A DNA stretch of 64,000 nucleotides from Cytophagaceae bacterium ABcell3 (GCA_030913385.1 CP133159.1:3866584-3930583), one strand, 5' to 3'. Shown: positions 17,397-26,082, numbered from the stretch's first letter. The notes: generated by a model from the sequence alone, not told the origin. Numbers and translations: made by a program.

Positions 17397-17939
17397 TCAG
17401 TCATCGACCGGAAACTGCCGAAAAATTTTTCTAACAGACCGTAAAAGGTTTTTTTCATGAAAAGTATCGTCCATCATTGGCTCTACCGTCCAACCACTCC
17501 AAATATGCCGCTCACGTTCCAGGTCATAAATATCAATGTAAAAAACGCCCTCTTCATAATAACCCTCTTGAAGCTCGTAGGACAACATTGAATTATTAGG
17601 CTGCCAAAACCTTTGCGGATACGGCGACTCCGGGAAAAAAGGCTGGACTGTCTGCACTTCCTGCTCTTCGACCATCAGGCGGTAGTCAATAAGAATATCA
17701 GGATCAACAGAGTCGGCAATAAAACCTCTGTCGTGCATCTCCTTATTTACAAAGTTATGGATATTTTGATGGATGATCGCATTATATAACTGATCATCTG
17801 TGGGTATCATCCAAGCATAAGTTTTATACTGCTCATAATCCCAATCATCTAATGCAGACGTGTGCACTTCTTTTACACATGATGAACATAAAAATATAAA
17901 CAACAAGCCTATAACACTTACCAAACTCCTCATAAACAT
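17397..17939 (-). CDS. DUF4136-family lipoprotein
   Basis: 180 residues. The N-terminus is a lipoprotein signal (LLFIFLCSSC; lipid-modified Cys ~21), so the protein is anchored in a membrane on the periplasmic side. The motif DWDYEQYKTYAWMIPTDD and the end DLERERHIWSGWTVEPMMD match the DUF4136 family common in Bacteroidota, function unknown. The start could also be the ATG two codons downstream. The gene precedes the YcxB-like gene by 67 bases. Confidence 0.83.
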   Translation of the reverse strand: MFMRSLVSVIGLLFIFLCSSCVKEVHTSALDDWDYEQYKTYAWMIPTDDQLYNAIIHQNIHNFVNKEMHDRGFIADSVDPDILIDYRLMVEEQEVQTVQPFFPESPYPQRFWQPNNSMLSYELQEGYYEEGVFYIDIYDLERERHIWSGWTVEPMMDDTFHEKNLLRSVRKIFRQFPVDD

Positions 17940-18098
17940 CTCCCCTTTTTTATAAAAACAGGTTCAGCCTTGTAAAGTTAATGACAAATACAACCTTGGG
18001 CAGTCTATGTTAATCTACTTAAAATAGTAGTGGACATTACTCGATTTATTATTACTTTGCAATTAAGAAGAACATAAGTCATACTGATTTTACCAGAA

Positions 18099-18533
18099 AT
18101 GAATACAAAAAAAATATTAAGTACAGCACCCAATCCAACCTTTATAATTATCCGCCTACTGGTCGGCACAGTTTTTCTTTCAGAAGGCATCCAAAAATTC
18201 CTATACCCCGAACTTAGAGGCTCCCACAGGTTTGACGATTTAGGAGTTTTTCTACCTGAACTTACAGGTCCATTGGTTGGAATATTAGAAATCCTGTGTG
18301 GCATACTGATCCTAATAGGGCTTACCACCAGAATTGCCTCAGTTGTAACAGCCATAATTATGGTTTTTGCGATTTTTTACACCCAATTACCAGTACTTAC
18401 AGAAGACGGGTTTTGGTTTATGGCCAACCGTATCCGCACCGATTGGTCTATGCTTTTAGGAAGCATATTCCTGATCGTTAACGGCAGCGGACTTTATGGC
18501 CTTGACCATAAACTTTGTGAACGGTTAAGGTAA
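18099..18533 (+). CDS. DoxX-family membrane protein
   Basis: 144 residues with four membrane segments. The motif RLLVGTVFLSEGIQKFLYPE near the N-terminus (residues ~20-39) and GPLVGILEILCGILILIGL in the middle are characteristic of DoxX/MauE-type proteins. These are small inner-membrane proteins linked in some organisms to quinone-dependent or redox-stress functions. It is monocistronic, and a hairpin follows at 18545-18580. Confidence 0.88.
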   Translation: MNTKKILSTAPNPTFIIIRLLVGTVFLSEGIQKFLYPELRGSHRFDDLGVFLPELTGPLVGILEILCGILILIGLTTRIASVVTAIIMVFAIFYTQLPVLTEDGFWFMANRIRTDWSMLLGSIFLIVNGSGLYGLDHKLCERLR

Positions 18534-18544
18534 TTTTGGGTAAA

Positions 18545-18580
18545 CAGGTGAAGAATAAAGCGTGAATAACTCTTCACCTG
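18545..18580 (+). terminator. Hairpin after the doxX-like gene
   Basis: CAGGTGAAGA at 18545-18554 pairs with TCTTCACCTG at 18571-18580, a perfect 10-bp stem starting 12 bases after the stop codon. No strong T-run follows, so termination efficiency is uncertain. Confidence 0.5.
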
Positions 18581-18697
18581 AAACAACCTGACAGCAGCTT
18601 CATCTATTAAAAACACCACCTTTCCTATAAAAAACTTGACTATAACTTTAAAAAGCACTTCATTAACTTTTTCAACCATCAAACTTTTTAAAAAGCA

Positions 18698-18949
18698 ATG
18701 AAAACCCTATTTGCCAATTTCACATTAGCGCTCTTTTTCCTTTTGTCTATTACAAGCTGCGAAAAAGATTGCATTCAAAATGACAAATGCAATTTGAAGG
18801 GAGAAACTGGACCTTGCTTTGGCAATCACCCAGGCTATTATTTTGACAAAGAGAGAGGAGAGTGTGTAGAATTTTTATGGGGAGGTTGCCAAGGTGTTAG
18901 ACCGTTCAAAAGTATGGAAGAGTGCCAAAACAGCTGCCATTGCGACTGA
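18698..18949 (+). CDS. Lipoprotein with a Kunitz/BPTI protease-inhibitor domain
   Basis: 83 residues. The lipoprotein signal ends at LLSITSC (Cys 21), followed by a single Kunitz domain at ~29-81. Six cysteines have spacings of 8, 15, 7, 11 and 3 residues; BPTI has 8, 15, 7, 12 and 3, so one residue is lost in the loop after the fourth Cys. TGPC, GYYFD, FLWGGC and PFKSMEEC match TGPC, RYFYN, FVYGGC and NFKSAEDC of BPTI. The P1 position after the second Cys is Phe, which by analogy predicts inhibition of chymotrypsin-like rather than trypsin-like serine proteases. Kunitz domains are mainly animal proteins; scattered bacterial cases are known. It would sit on the periplasmic side or cell surface. 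A likely acquired gene, standing alone. Confidence 0.88.
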   Translation: MKTLFANFTLALFFLLSITSCEKDCIQNDKCNLKGETGPCFGNHPGYYFDKERGECVEFLWGGCQGVRPFKSMEECQNSCHCD

Positions 18950-19043
18950 GTGAATGTGGAGGGTGCATTTCAACCCGAAGCCAAAGGATTCAGCGATAAA
19001 AAAACTCTGGCTGATGAAGCAGTTTTAAGAAACATATAAAGGG

Positions 19044-19069
19044 AACTCTCGCACGGTGTGGCGAGAGTT
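19044..19069 (-). terminator. Hairpin overlapping the stop of the SMUG2-like gene
   Basis: AACTCTCGC (19044-19052) and GCGAGAGTT (19061-19069) form a 9-bp stem. On the minus strand it is followed by CCCTTTATA, a weak U tract, so it may end the SMUG2-like transcript. Confidence 0.5.
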
Positions 19070-19763
19070 AATTTGGACGCCCCAACACCTCCAAATACTT
19101 ATCTATATATTCCTGCTTATAACGAGATTTATACTGAACGATAAATCTGGGATGTTCAAGAGGGATGATGTCTTTAAAAAAGTGGTGTTCCTTATTCAGC
19201 TTTTGCAGGAATTTAAAATTCTTGTTAGTTCCCAGGCAGTAGCACTTTTCGGTGTTCATACCCATTGCTATAAGCCTTTTGATGTGCCGAACGGTAAAAT
19301 CATATACAGCATCTTTTAATTCACGGCTGTCGTAATAGTTGAAGTTGGTTTCTTTTCCGTTTTCTCCTACTTTGGTAATGGCCAAAGGGAAAACCGCATG
19401 TACCAGAAATTTTTTATAAAAGGCCTCTGCCCCACCGTAGGCATTAATGACATCGTAGACAAATACCGACGAAGGCTCATAAGTATCTTTTCCTTCATAC
19501 GGAATACCACATTCACTTTGGAGCCTTTTGGTATCGGTAAATGGAATACCCGTAACTCCACCGCCAAAACGGCCGGGGTTTATCCCGATGATAAGACGAC
19601 GGGGCTGGTTGTCACTGTAAAATTTTTGGTAAAAAGCAGAGGAAATTTCCAAAGCCTGAACACTTTCTTGAAAAGGATTCATGACTCGAATGTTTGCAGG
19701 AAGAGGTCCTGTATATTCAAGCAACTCGTTATATGCAATAAGTTTGTCAGCAAATGATTTCAT
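19068..19763 (-). CDS. SMUG2-type uracil-DNA glycosylase family (DUF4918-like) protein
   Basis: 231 residues from the ATG at 19763; the longer frame to 19793 needs a TTG start. The motif LIIGINPGRFGGGVTGIPFT carries the N-P-G active-site element of SMUG-type uracil-DNA glycosylases, and EHPRFIVQY near the C-terminus contains the His of the second conserved loop (H-P-R). This pattern matches the SMUG2/DUF4918 group known in Bacteroidota. It would excise uracil or damaged pyrimidines from DNA in base-excision repair. It is followed on the same strand by a hairpin and preceded by an M28 peptidase gene, with no obvious shared role. Confidence 0.82.
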   Translation of the reverse strand: MKSFADKLIAYNELLEYTGPLPANIRVMNPFQESVQALEISSAFYQKFYSDNQPRRLIIGINPGRFGGGVTGIPFTDTKRLQSECGIPYEGKDTYEPSSVFVYDVINAYGGAEAFYKKFLVHAVFPLAITKVGENGKETNFNYYDSRELKDAVYDFTVRHIKRLIAMGMNTEKCYCLGTNKNFKFLQKLNKEHHFFKDIIPLEHPRFIVQYKSRYKQEYIDKYLEVLGRPN

Positions 19764-19831
19764 AACAAATGTAAAAATATTGAAGAAGGGCAATTACTGT
19801 CATTATTCCTTTTTATTTTTTCCCTTTCTAC

Positions 19832-20698
19832 CTATAAATTCACTACGGCGCCAAAAACTCCTTTCACCACTTCCGCCATTTTCTCAAAATTTAGGGTTTC
19901 TATAATATCTGTAAATTTATGATAATGGGGATTGCGCAAGTAAGCCGTGTCACAGATCATGACTGCGGGATATCCGTATTTCCAATAATTACGGTGATCA
20001 GAAAAGCCGGCCAACTTTTCCGCTTCTGAAAAGCTTATATCATGCACCTCTATTTGACTATAGTCCTGCATAAGCTTTTTGACCTTTTTGGTAAATTCTT
20101 CCTGCCCGTTACGGCCCACAACCAGAATATAATTACCAACCGATGGATATAGTGATTCATATTCTGCTTTAGGGAAACCTTGGGAATTGGGCTTGTCAGA
20201 AAAATATCCGATCATATCCAAACATATCATGCCTTTTACGTCGATATTATTTTCTCTTAGGCACTTGGCATGAAAAGCACTGCCCATTTGATCTGTGGCA
20301 AAATACGGAGGTTCTTCCAGACAATAAGCTACTAGATCTACCCTATGCTTCAGCGGTTCAGACACATGAAGCAAGCGAGCTATTTCCAACAAACCTGCCA
20401 CGCCACTGGCATTATCGTCGGCACCGGGCTGATTGCCTGCTACGTCATAATGGGCACCTAAAACCACCCGCGCTCCCTTTTCTGGCCCAAAAGAAGCAAT
20501 AACATTTCTATAGCACCGGTCATCTACAGTAAATTCCTGAAAGAATGTCTGACAGTGAAGCCGACTAAACTCCTGATAAATATAATCAGACAGATCATTC
20601 AATACGCTTATATTTAAATAATTCCTGGCTGGCGTTACTTTGGTTAACCTTAAAACATCTTTATACAGCCGGGTTTGCGTCAGTTCCTGAACTTCCAT
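19832..20698 (-). CDS. M28-family zinc peptidase
   Basis: 288 residues. The metal ligands of family M28 are visible: GAHYD (His 83; Asp 85 beside it), PGADDNASG (Asp 94), the catalytic and binding Glu pair in CLEEPP (128-129), Asp in CLDMIGY, and a C-terminal His in RNPHYHKFTD. M28 enzymes are two-zinc aminopeptidases or carboxypeptidases. No clear signal peptide is seen from the chosen ATG, so it may be cytoplasmic or the N-terminus may be atypical. It is oriented with the SMUG2-like gene 68 bases downstream. Confidence 0.88.
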   Translation of the reverse strand: MEVQELTQTRLYKDVLRLTKVTPARNYLNISVLNDLSDYIYQEFSRLHCQTFFQEFTVDDRCYRNVIASFGPEKGARVVLGAHYDVAGNQPGADDNASGVAGLLEIARLLHVSEPLKHRVDLVAYCLEEPPYFATDQMGSAFHAKCLRENNIDVKGMICLDMIGYFSDKPNSQGFPKAEYESLYPSVGNYILVVGRNGQEEFTKKVKKLMQDYSQIEVHDISFSEAEKLAGFSDHRNYWKYGYPAVMICDTAYLRNPHYHKFTDIIETLNFEKMAEVVKGVFGAVVNL

Positions 20699-20766
20699 AA
20701 TTCATCATTTCTCCTTTCTAATATAAGAGGATTTTTTTTAGGAGTGTTAGGGTAAAGTTCTAGAAC

Positions 20767-21201
20767 TTAACAAACCTTGCCTGCCTTACAAATAGTCAGG
20801 TAGATTCTTAAGGAAAGTATAAAAAAAGGAACTCCTGCAATAAGAAAAGTAAAAAATGCAAACACTATACCTACAGGAATATTGCCCCCTTGAATAACCG
20901 GAAATAGAAATGCAACATAGCTAAGCAACAAATAGAGTTTGTTATACATCAGCAACTGTACTTCATAAGACCCTTCATGCTCCACGATACTAATTTTGCC
21001 CTGGACACAAATATTCATCTGTGTGGGACTGTAGATCCTGTAAAAGGAAAAGGTTCTATCGTCGTACCACCCCTCCATACTGTATTCCGGGAGAATTTCG
21101 CTTAAGTAAGCGATAAGCGCTGATTTTTCAACTTTAGATTTATTTATCTTATGCGTTTTGCAAAATAAATAAGGCAGGAAAAACAGGTTAATGAGTGACA
21201 T
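20767..21201 (-). CDS. Hypothetical membrane protein
   Basis: 144 residues, not recognised. The N-terminal two-thirds is mixed (a short beta-rich part around TFSFYRIYSPTQMNICVQGK) and the C-terminal third has two hydrophobic segments (about 86-103 and 106-134). The ATG at 21201 lies 19 bases from the target duplication of a MITE inserted just upstream, so the native promoter may have been displaced or altered by the insertion. Confidence 0.6.
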   Translation of the reverse strand: MSLINLFFLPYLFCKTHKINKSKVEKSALIAYLSEILPEYSMEGWYDDRTFSFYRIYSPTQMNICVQGKISIVEHEGSYEVQLLMYNKLYLLLSYVAFLFPVIQGGNIPVGIVFAFFTFLIAGVPFFILSLRIYLTICKAGKVC

Positions 21202-21226
21202 ATATAATCAAACGCCAAAATTACAT

Positions 21227-21479
21227 AGGGCCTGCTGAAAAAGTCACAAGTGTGCAAGATACGCATGGCCTTACATGAAGACGTATTGGAATACTTCGAA
21301 TGTAAGGCCATAAAGTTAATTGTGCGCTTGTGGCTAGCCCAAAAAAGTATTGGGTTAAAAGCTTCTCACTTTAATGTGCACATAAAAATAAGAAATAACC
21401 GAAAAACCCTTGCACCTATACCTCCTAATTCTTATACAAATATCAACAGATCAATATTTTGGGCGTTTTTCAGCGCGCC
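21227..21479 (+). mobile_element. Foldback MITE, copy 1 (253 bp)
   Basis: Begins A-GGGCCTGCTGAAAAA and ends TTTTTCAGCGCGCC, forming imperfect ~15-bp terminal inverted repeats. It is flanked by a 6-bp direct repeat TTACAT (21221-21226 and 21480-21485), the target duplication. A second copy at 35860-36114 is about 90% identical by eye. Inside is a strong palindrome (21267-21309) with GGCCTTACAT and ATGTAAGGCC arms. It holds no transposase, so it would be moved by an element supplying the enzyme elsewhere. Confidence 0.9.
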
Positions 21480-21524
21480 TTACATGTTAAGCTGTTCCTT
21501 TACAAGGTGCAAAAGCCAGTATAA

Positions 21525-21677
21525 CCACCAGCGCCTTCCGCGGCAAGGATCGAAGCGGTTACCCCGCAGTCCCGACGACAGGAGGGCGAGGAGTAAAAGC
21601 GGAGAGCCTGGTGACCCGGGGCTTAGCCAGTGTATGCATTTAGCTTTACCATTTGCTTAAGCCCCGGGGCAGCCGCC
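21525..21677. repeat. GC-rich structured intergenic element after glpD
   Basis: A ~150-base GC-rich block in otherwise AT-rich spacer. It includes GAAGCGGTTACCCCGCAG and GAGGAGTAAAAGCGGAGAG and ends with arms CCCGGGGCTTA (21615-21625) and TAAGCCCCGGG (21658-21668). The last stem lies 16 bases beyond the glpD stop and could act as its terminator. The rest resembles palindromic intergenic repeats that I recall from other Bacteroidota genomes, but it occurs once here. Confidence 0.5.
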
Positions 21678-21683
21678 CAATTT

Positions 21684-23270
21684 TTATACTGAAGAAACTT
21701 GAGGATTGTAAGGTTCGAGCAAATATTCTTGGGCAAGTTGGATAAACCCTGACTTTTGATTTTCCACCCATAAAGTATCTTTGTTCAGTTCTTGGGCGAG
21801 TGTTTCTGCCACTACCTGTGCCATATCTATAGCAGCTTTGGCATCGACAAACAAAATGCGCAAACGTCGGGCAAGCACATCCTCTACATTTCGTGCCATC
21901 TCCTGACGGGCTGCCCAAACCACTTCAGCTTTAACATGCGGATAATTGGGGTGGAGCTTTTCTGATGTCCCTTCTTCTGCCTCCATAATGCTCCGGATTT
22001 TGTCAGCATCGGCGCCATAGCAGTGCAGCCAATCGTGTGCAGGTGACTGGGTGTACCCATGAATGGGATGTTGAGAGGTTTTACAAGGGTAAGGAGATAG
22101 CGCTCCTTGCTGAATAGCCACATTGACTGTATCTTCTGCCATTTTCCGATAGGTTGTCCACTTGCCGCCGCTTATGGAAACCAAACCACTGCTGGAAATG
22201 GTAATTTTATGGCTGCGAGAAATTTCTTTGGTTTTTTGCCCCGGCGCTTCTGGCCGTACCAAGGGACGCATTCCTGCAAAAACAGACAATACATCTTTAG
22301 GCTCAGGCTTATCCACCAGGTACTTTCCTAATGTGTCGATGATAAAATCAACTTCCTCTTGCAAGGCGCGGGGTTCTGAGGAAGGCTTATCGACCAAAGT
22401 ATCGGTAGTTCCTGCCACTATTTTGCCATACCATGGCACCGCAAAAAGAACTCTGCCATCTTTGGTTTTGGGAACCATAAGTGCATGTTCAGACGGCAAA
22501 AATTTCTTATCAAGCACAATATGCACTCCTTGGCTTGGTTGTATGGCAGGTTTACGGCCTGGGCAGTCCATGAAAAGAATGTAATCTGAGAACACCCCGG
22601 TAGCATTTACTATGGTTTTGGCCTGCAATTGATATTCCTCGCCTGACTCGATATCAAGCGCATTTAAACCGGACAATTTTCCCTGACCATCTTTGGCCAA
22701 CCCTGTCACCTTCATATAGTTTACCACGGTCCCTCCAGCATCGACACAGGTTTGGGCCAAGTTAATGCCCAAGCGAGCATCATCAAACTGGCCGTCATGG
22801 TATAATATGCCTTTCTTCAGGCCTTCGGTTTTTAAACCTGGCATTTGCTTCTCTACTATTGCAGCCTCGACCATTTTGGAGGATCCTAGACTTAGTTTGC
22901 CAGACAGCCAATCGTACAACTTAAGGCCGGTGGCGTAAAACATACTTTTCCAGAAAGAAAAAGTAGGGATGACAAATGTCTGGTTACTGGTAATATGAGG
23001 TGCATTTTTCAAAAGGACACCTCTTTCATATAAGGCTTCTAATACCAGGGAGACATTGCCCTGCTCTAAATACCGCACACCGCCATGGACTAATTTGGTA
23101 CTCCTACTAGAAGTTCCTTTAGTAAAATCTGCCTGCTCAAGCAAAAGGGTTTTGTACCCTCTTAGCGCGGCATCGACTGCCACGCCCAATCCTGTGGCAC
23201 CTCCGCCAATAACTATGATGTCCCAGCAAATGTCTTGCCTGAGCGCATTTTTTGCTGACTCCCTGTTCAT
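21684..23270 (-). CDS. glpD: Aerobic glycerol-3-phosphate dehydrogenase
   Basis: 528 residues from the ATG at 23270 (MNRESAKNAL); the frame runs to 23321 but the extra 17 residues precede the normal start of the family. The N-terminal FAD-binding motif is IIVIGGGATGLGVAVDAALRG, followed by GTSSRSTKLVHGGVRYLE, the GlpA/GlpD signature, and later ISGGKWTTYRKMAED. The C-terminal domain carries HPNYPHVKAEVVWAARQEMA and VLARRLRILFVD. It oxidises glycerol-3-phosphate to dihydroxyacetone phosphate at the inner membrane and passes electrons to quinone. It may work with the GDPD gene 3 kb away, which releases glycerol-3-phosphate. The 340-base gap upstream holds its promoter and that of lepB. Confidence 0.95.
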   Translation of the reverse strand: MNRESAKNALRQDICWDIIVIGGGATGLGVAVDAALRGYKTLLLEQADFTKGTSSRSTKLVHGGVRYLEQGNVSLVLEALYERGVLLKNAPHITSNQTFVIPTFSFWKSMFYATGLKLYDWLSGKLSLGSSKMVEAAIVEKQMPGLKTEGLKKGILYHDGQFDDARLGINLAQTCVDAGGTVVNYMKVTGLAKDGQGKLSGLNALDIESGEEYQLQAKTIVNATGVFSDYILFMDCPGRKPAIQPSQGVHIVLDKKFLPSEHALMVPKTKDGRVLFAVPWYGKIVAGTTDTLVDKPSSEPRALQEEVDFIIDTLGKYLVDKPEPKDVLSVFAGMRPLVRPEAPGQKTKEISRSHKITISSSGLVSISGGKWTTYRKMAEDTVNVAIQQGALSPYPCKTSQHPIHGYTQSPAHDWLHCYGADADKIRSIMEAEEGTSEKLHPNYPHVKAEVVWAARQEMARNVEDVLARRLRILFVDAKAAIDMAQVVAETLAQELNKDTLWVENQKSGFIQLAQEYLLEPYNPQVSSV

Positions 23271-23491
23271 AAAATGGTGGTTTGCTTTATAACATACTGA
23301 ACAAGTCAGAGGTTCTGACAATTAAGCATGCCCTGTTAAAAAATGCTTTTGCCCTGTTGGCGCCCATATCTATGATAATATACGCAAGATTTAGATATTT
23401 ATCTATCAATGTTTCACCTTATTTATCTCCTTGCCAAGCTCAATAGTAATTTTTCTTTATAAAAAAACGTATTTTTTCCCTTTTACTGGAA

Positions 23492-23499
23492 TATATTTG
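23492..23499 (+). promoter_or_regulatory. Possible -7 element for lepB
   Basis: TATATTTG matches the Bacteroidota -7 consensus TAnnTTTG exactly, 112 bases upstream of the lepB start. No good -33 TTG lies at the usual distance, so this is tentative. No other gene is seen in the 23271-23610 spacer, which is AT-rich. Confidence 0.35.
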
Positions 23500-23610
23500 C
23501 TTAAAGATGTGTTAATTCAAAATAAAATATTACCCAAGAACCTTTTAAAAGTTCAAAAAGGGCATTAATCTTGCCTTACTTTTTTAATTAAAATACTTAT
23601 AACAGAACCC

Positions 23611-24756
23611 ATGGCATTCAATTTCTTTAAAAAAGGTGAAAACAAGAAGAAAAAATCAAAAACCCGTGAGTGGGTAGATTCCATTGTTTTTGCAGTAGTA
23701 GCAGCCACTCTTATTAGGTGGATGTTTATGGAAGCATTTGTAATTCCTACTTCTTCAATGGAAAGTTCCCTTCTTGTTGGAGACTACCTTTTTGTAAGTA
23801 AAGTCCACTATGGAACAAGAACTCCACAGACTCCATTACAACTTCCGCTTACGCACCAAAGAATACCTGTGCTTGGCATCCAATCTTATCTTGACTGGAT
23901 CAAGTTGCCACAATATAGGCTTCCTGGTTTTGGCAAAGTAGAGCGTAACGATGTGGTCGTGTTTAATGTACCAACCAAAGAGCTTAACGACAACATAGAC
24001 TACCCTGTAGATCTGAAGACTTTCTATGTAAAGCGTTGCCTGGCACTGCCTGGCGATGAAATAAAAATAGAAGACAAAAAGGTTTTTATTAATGGAGAAA
24101 GAGGTGAAGATCCTGAAAATGTACAGTTTACTTATTTAGTATACTCACAGTACCCATTGAACCGTGAAGAGTTAAGGGAGTTTAAAATTTCGGAGTCATA
24201 CTATTTGAGAAAAGAGAAGAACCTGCATGTTCAACTAATGCACCTAAATAAAAAGCAAGCAGCAGACCTGAAAAAGCTATCTATTGTCAAAAATGTTGCT
24301 GAGGCTTCCAGCAATGGGGAAAAAGGTTTTAAACCATATGCGAAAGGCGAAAGAGGGGATGGCATATTCCCACAAAACGCTAAGCTGTTTTCATGGAACA
24401 ATGACTGGTTTGGCCCTTTAAAGGTCCCTCAAAAAGGCGAAACAATTAAAGTTAACTTAGAAAATCTGGCCTTATATGGCGATATCATCAAACTGTATGA
24501 CCACAATAAGGATGTTCGGGTTGAGAAAAACAAATTATTTATAGATGGTCAAGAGGTAAAAGAATACACCTTTAAACAGGATTATTATTTTATGGTTGGA
24601 GACAACAGGCATAACTCTCTTGACTCAAGATATTGGGGTTTTGTACCAGAAGACCATGTAGTGGGCAAAGCAGCCTTTACTTGGTTCTCATTAGATCCGC
24701 ATGGTGGCTTTTTAGATAAGGTCAGGTGGCATAAGATATTTAGGCCGATTAACTAG
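23611..24756 (+). CDS. lepB: Signal peptidase I
   Basis: 381 residues, longer than the E. coli enzyme because of a large insertion typical of Bacteroidota. One N-terminal membrane segment (~23-44) is followed by IPTSSMESSLLVGDYLFVSK, with catalytic Ser 49 (SM), and FYVKRCLALPGDEI with general-base Lys 141. The C-terminal box GDNRHNSLDSRYWGFVPEDH is the family E motif. It cleaves signal peptides from exported proteins at the outer face of the inner membrane, and would process the many Sec-dependent T9SS substrates. A strong terminator follows at once. Confidence 0.96.
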   Translation: MAFNFFKKGENKKKKSKTREWVDSIVFAVVAATLIRWMFMEAFVIPTSSMESSLLVGDYLFVSKVHYGTRTPQTPLQLPLTHQRIPVLGIQSYLDWIKLPQYRLPGFGKVERNDVVVFNVPTKELNDNIDYPVDLKTFYVKRCLALPGDEIKIEDKKVFINGERGEDPENVQFTYLVYSQYPLNREELREFKISESYYLRKEKNLHVQLMHLNKKQAADLKKLSIVKNVAEASSNGEKGFKPYAKGERGDGIFPQNAKLFSWNNDWFGPLKVPQKGETIKVNLENLALYGDIIKLYDHNKDVRVEKNKLFIDGQEVKEYTFKQDYYFMVGDNRHNSLDSRYWGFVPEDHVVGKAAFTWFSLDPHGGFLDKVRWHKIFRPIN

Positions 24757-24773
24757 CTTTTTTCTGAATAACT

Positions 24774-24812
24774 AAAAAAGTGGGACGTAACAATTTACGT
24801 CCCACTTTTTTT
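24774..24812. terminator. Bidirectional intrinsic terminator after lepB
   Basis: A-run, then GTGGGACGTAA, a 4-base loop, TTACGTCCCAC and seven Ts. The stem is perfect and extends into the A and T runs (24774-24790 with 24795-24812). This is a textbook intrinsic terminator starting 18 bases after the lepB stop. Confidence 0.92.
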
Positions 24813-24972
24813 ATAATTACGCCGTCAGGTCTGGGGTCGCTGACGGGGAATATACATCTTAACCATCATATCACCATAAAACACCAGTTGTTCCTAATTT
24901 CATTCATAGTATATAAGGAACCTGCAGCAGCAGATTTCCGTTTAATCGGATATATGTTTCTTGATAGGAAAG

Positions 24973-26082
24973 ATGAAAGCCCTTTCTATACATAAAAAGC
25001 TAATTATTGCCCATAGAGGAACCACTTATTGGGCACCCGAGGAGACCGAAGCAGCCATGCGTTGGGCACGCAATATGGGCGCTGATTATTTGGAAATAGA
25101 CCTTCAGCGAACCCTTGACGGATATTTGATAGCCCTTCATGACGAAAACTTGCAAAGGACTACGGACATTGCTATAAAATTTCCTGACAGAAAAGACGAG
25201 CCTGCTTCTGCCTTTACTTATGAGGAACTACTGACCTTAGATGCAGGAAGCTGGTTCAATCAGCGTTACCCCTCCCGTGCATGTGCAGCCTTTGAAAACC
25301 AAGACATCCTGACTTTAGAAGATGTAGTTATGATAGCAGAAGGGAAACGCATAAAACGTGATATTTTTGGGAAAAGACTTTTATATCAAGATACATGTGG
25401 CAGGGTCAGAACGGTGTACGAAAACGACCCTGCGGACAACGGCAACCGTCCAGGGGTCTATGCCGAAACAAAAATACCGGAACTATTTCCTGGCATTGAA
25501 CACGATCTAAAAGCAGAACTATTAAAACTAGGCTGGTACAATACAGACCCAAAGAAACTAAAAAATATTTCTGTTCGAAGAAACAGAATTTCTAAGGGCA
25601 ATTCTGTGGAACGCATTATCCTTCAAACTTTTTCCAAAGAAAGCCTAAAAACACTCAATAAGTTATTTTCTGCACATGTCCCCCTTTGCTTCTTACTATG
25701 GCGAGGGCTGGAAGGCGACGATATTCCAGATGACAACCTGGAAACTTTCAAAGATTGGCTGTGCTTTGGCAAAGCACATGGCGCTACCATAGCAGGTCCT
25801 AGCATAAGTGGTGGACCTAACTATTACCCCAACCTCCTTTCACCAATACATGCTACCCTACTTAAACAAGCTGGGCTAAAAATCCATCCTTATTCTTTCG
25901 ATACCAACGAGCAAATGCAGATATTTTCTCCATTGGCAGACGGAGTGTTTACAAACCGAACAGATGACGCTTTACTTTACTATCACTTAAATGCAGGCTT
26001 ACCACTGCCTGTTGATCATGCACCCGCTGAGCTTGTATTGGAAAAACTAGGTTATAAGTCCCTTAGTGAACTACATTTATAA
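24973..26082 (+). CDS. Glycerophosphodiester phosphodiesterase family protein
   Basis: 369 residues from the ATG at 24973, preceded by AGGAAAG; a TTG at 24961 would add four residues. The GDPD motif is intact: LIIAHRGTTYWAPEETEAA, then GADYLEIDLQRTLDGYLIALHDENLQRTT, giving the His/Glu/Asp/His active-site set. HPYSFDTNEQMQ and ADGVFTNRTDDAL near the end fit the TIM-barrel closing strands. It would hydrolyse glycerophosphodiesters to glycerol-3-phosphate and an alcohol. No signal peptide is seen, so the site is probably cytoplasmic. The insertion around 120-200 is longer than in small GDPDs. Its 3' end overlaps the convergent next gene by 20 bases. Confidence 0.9.
   Translation: MKALSIHKKLIIAHRGTTYWAPEETEAAMRWARNMGADYLEIDLQRTLDGYLIALHDENLQRTTDIAIKFPDRKDEPASAFTYEELLTLDAGSWFNQRYPSRACAAFENQDILTLEDVVMIAEGKRIKRDIFGKRLLYQDTCGRVRTVYENDPADNGNRPGVYAETKIPELFPGIEHDLKAELLKLGWYNTDPKKLKNISVRRNRISKGNSVERIILQTFSKESLKTLNKLFSAHVPLCFLLWRGLEGDDIPDDNLETFKDWLCFGKAHGATIAGPSISGGPNYYPNLLSPIHATLLKQAGLKIHPYSFDTNEQMQIFSPLADGVFTNRTDDALLYYHLNAGLPLPVDHAPAELVLEKLGYKSLSELHL

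Noticed and set aside
21250-21660. A 136-codon plus-strand frame
   Set aside because: It runs across the MITE and the GC-rich element, has no family resemblance, and the homologous MITE copy breaks the frame with a stop.
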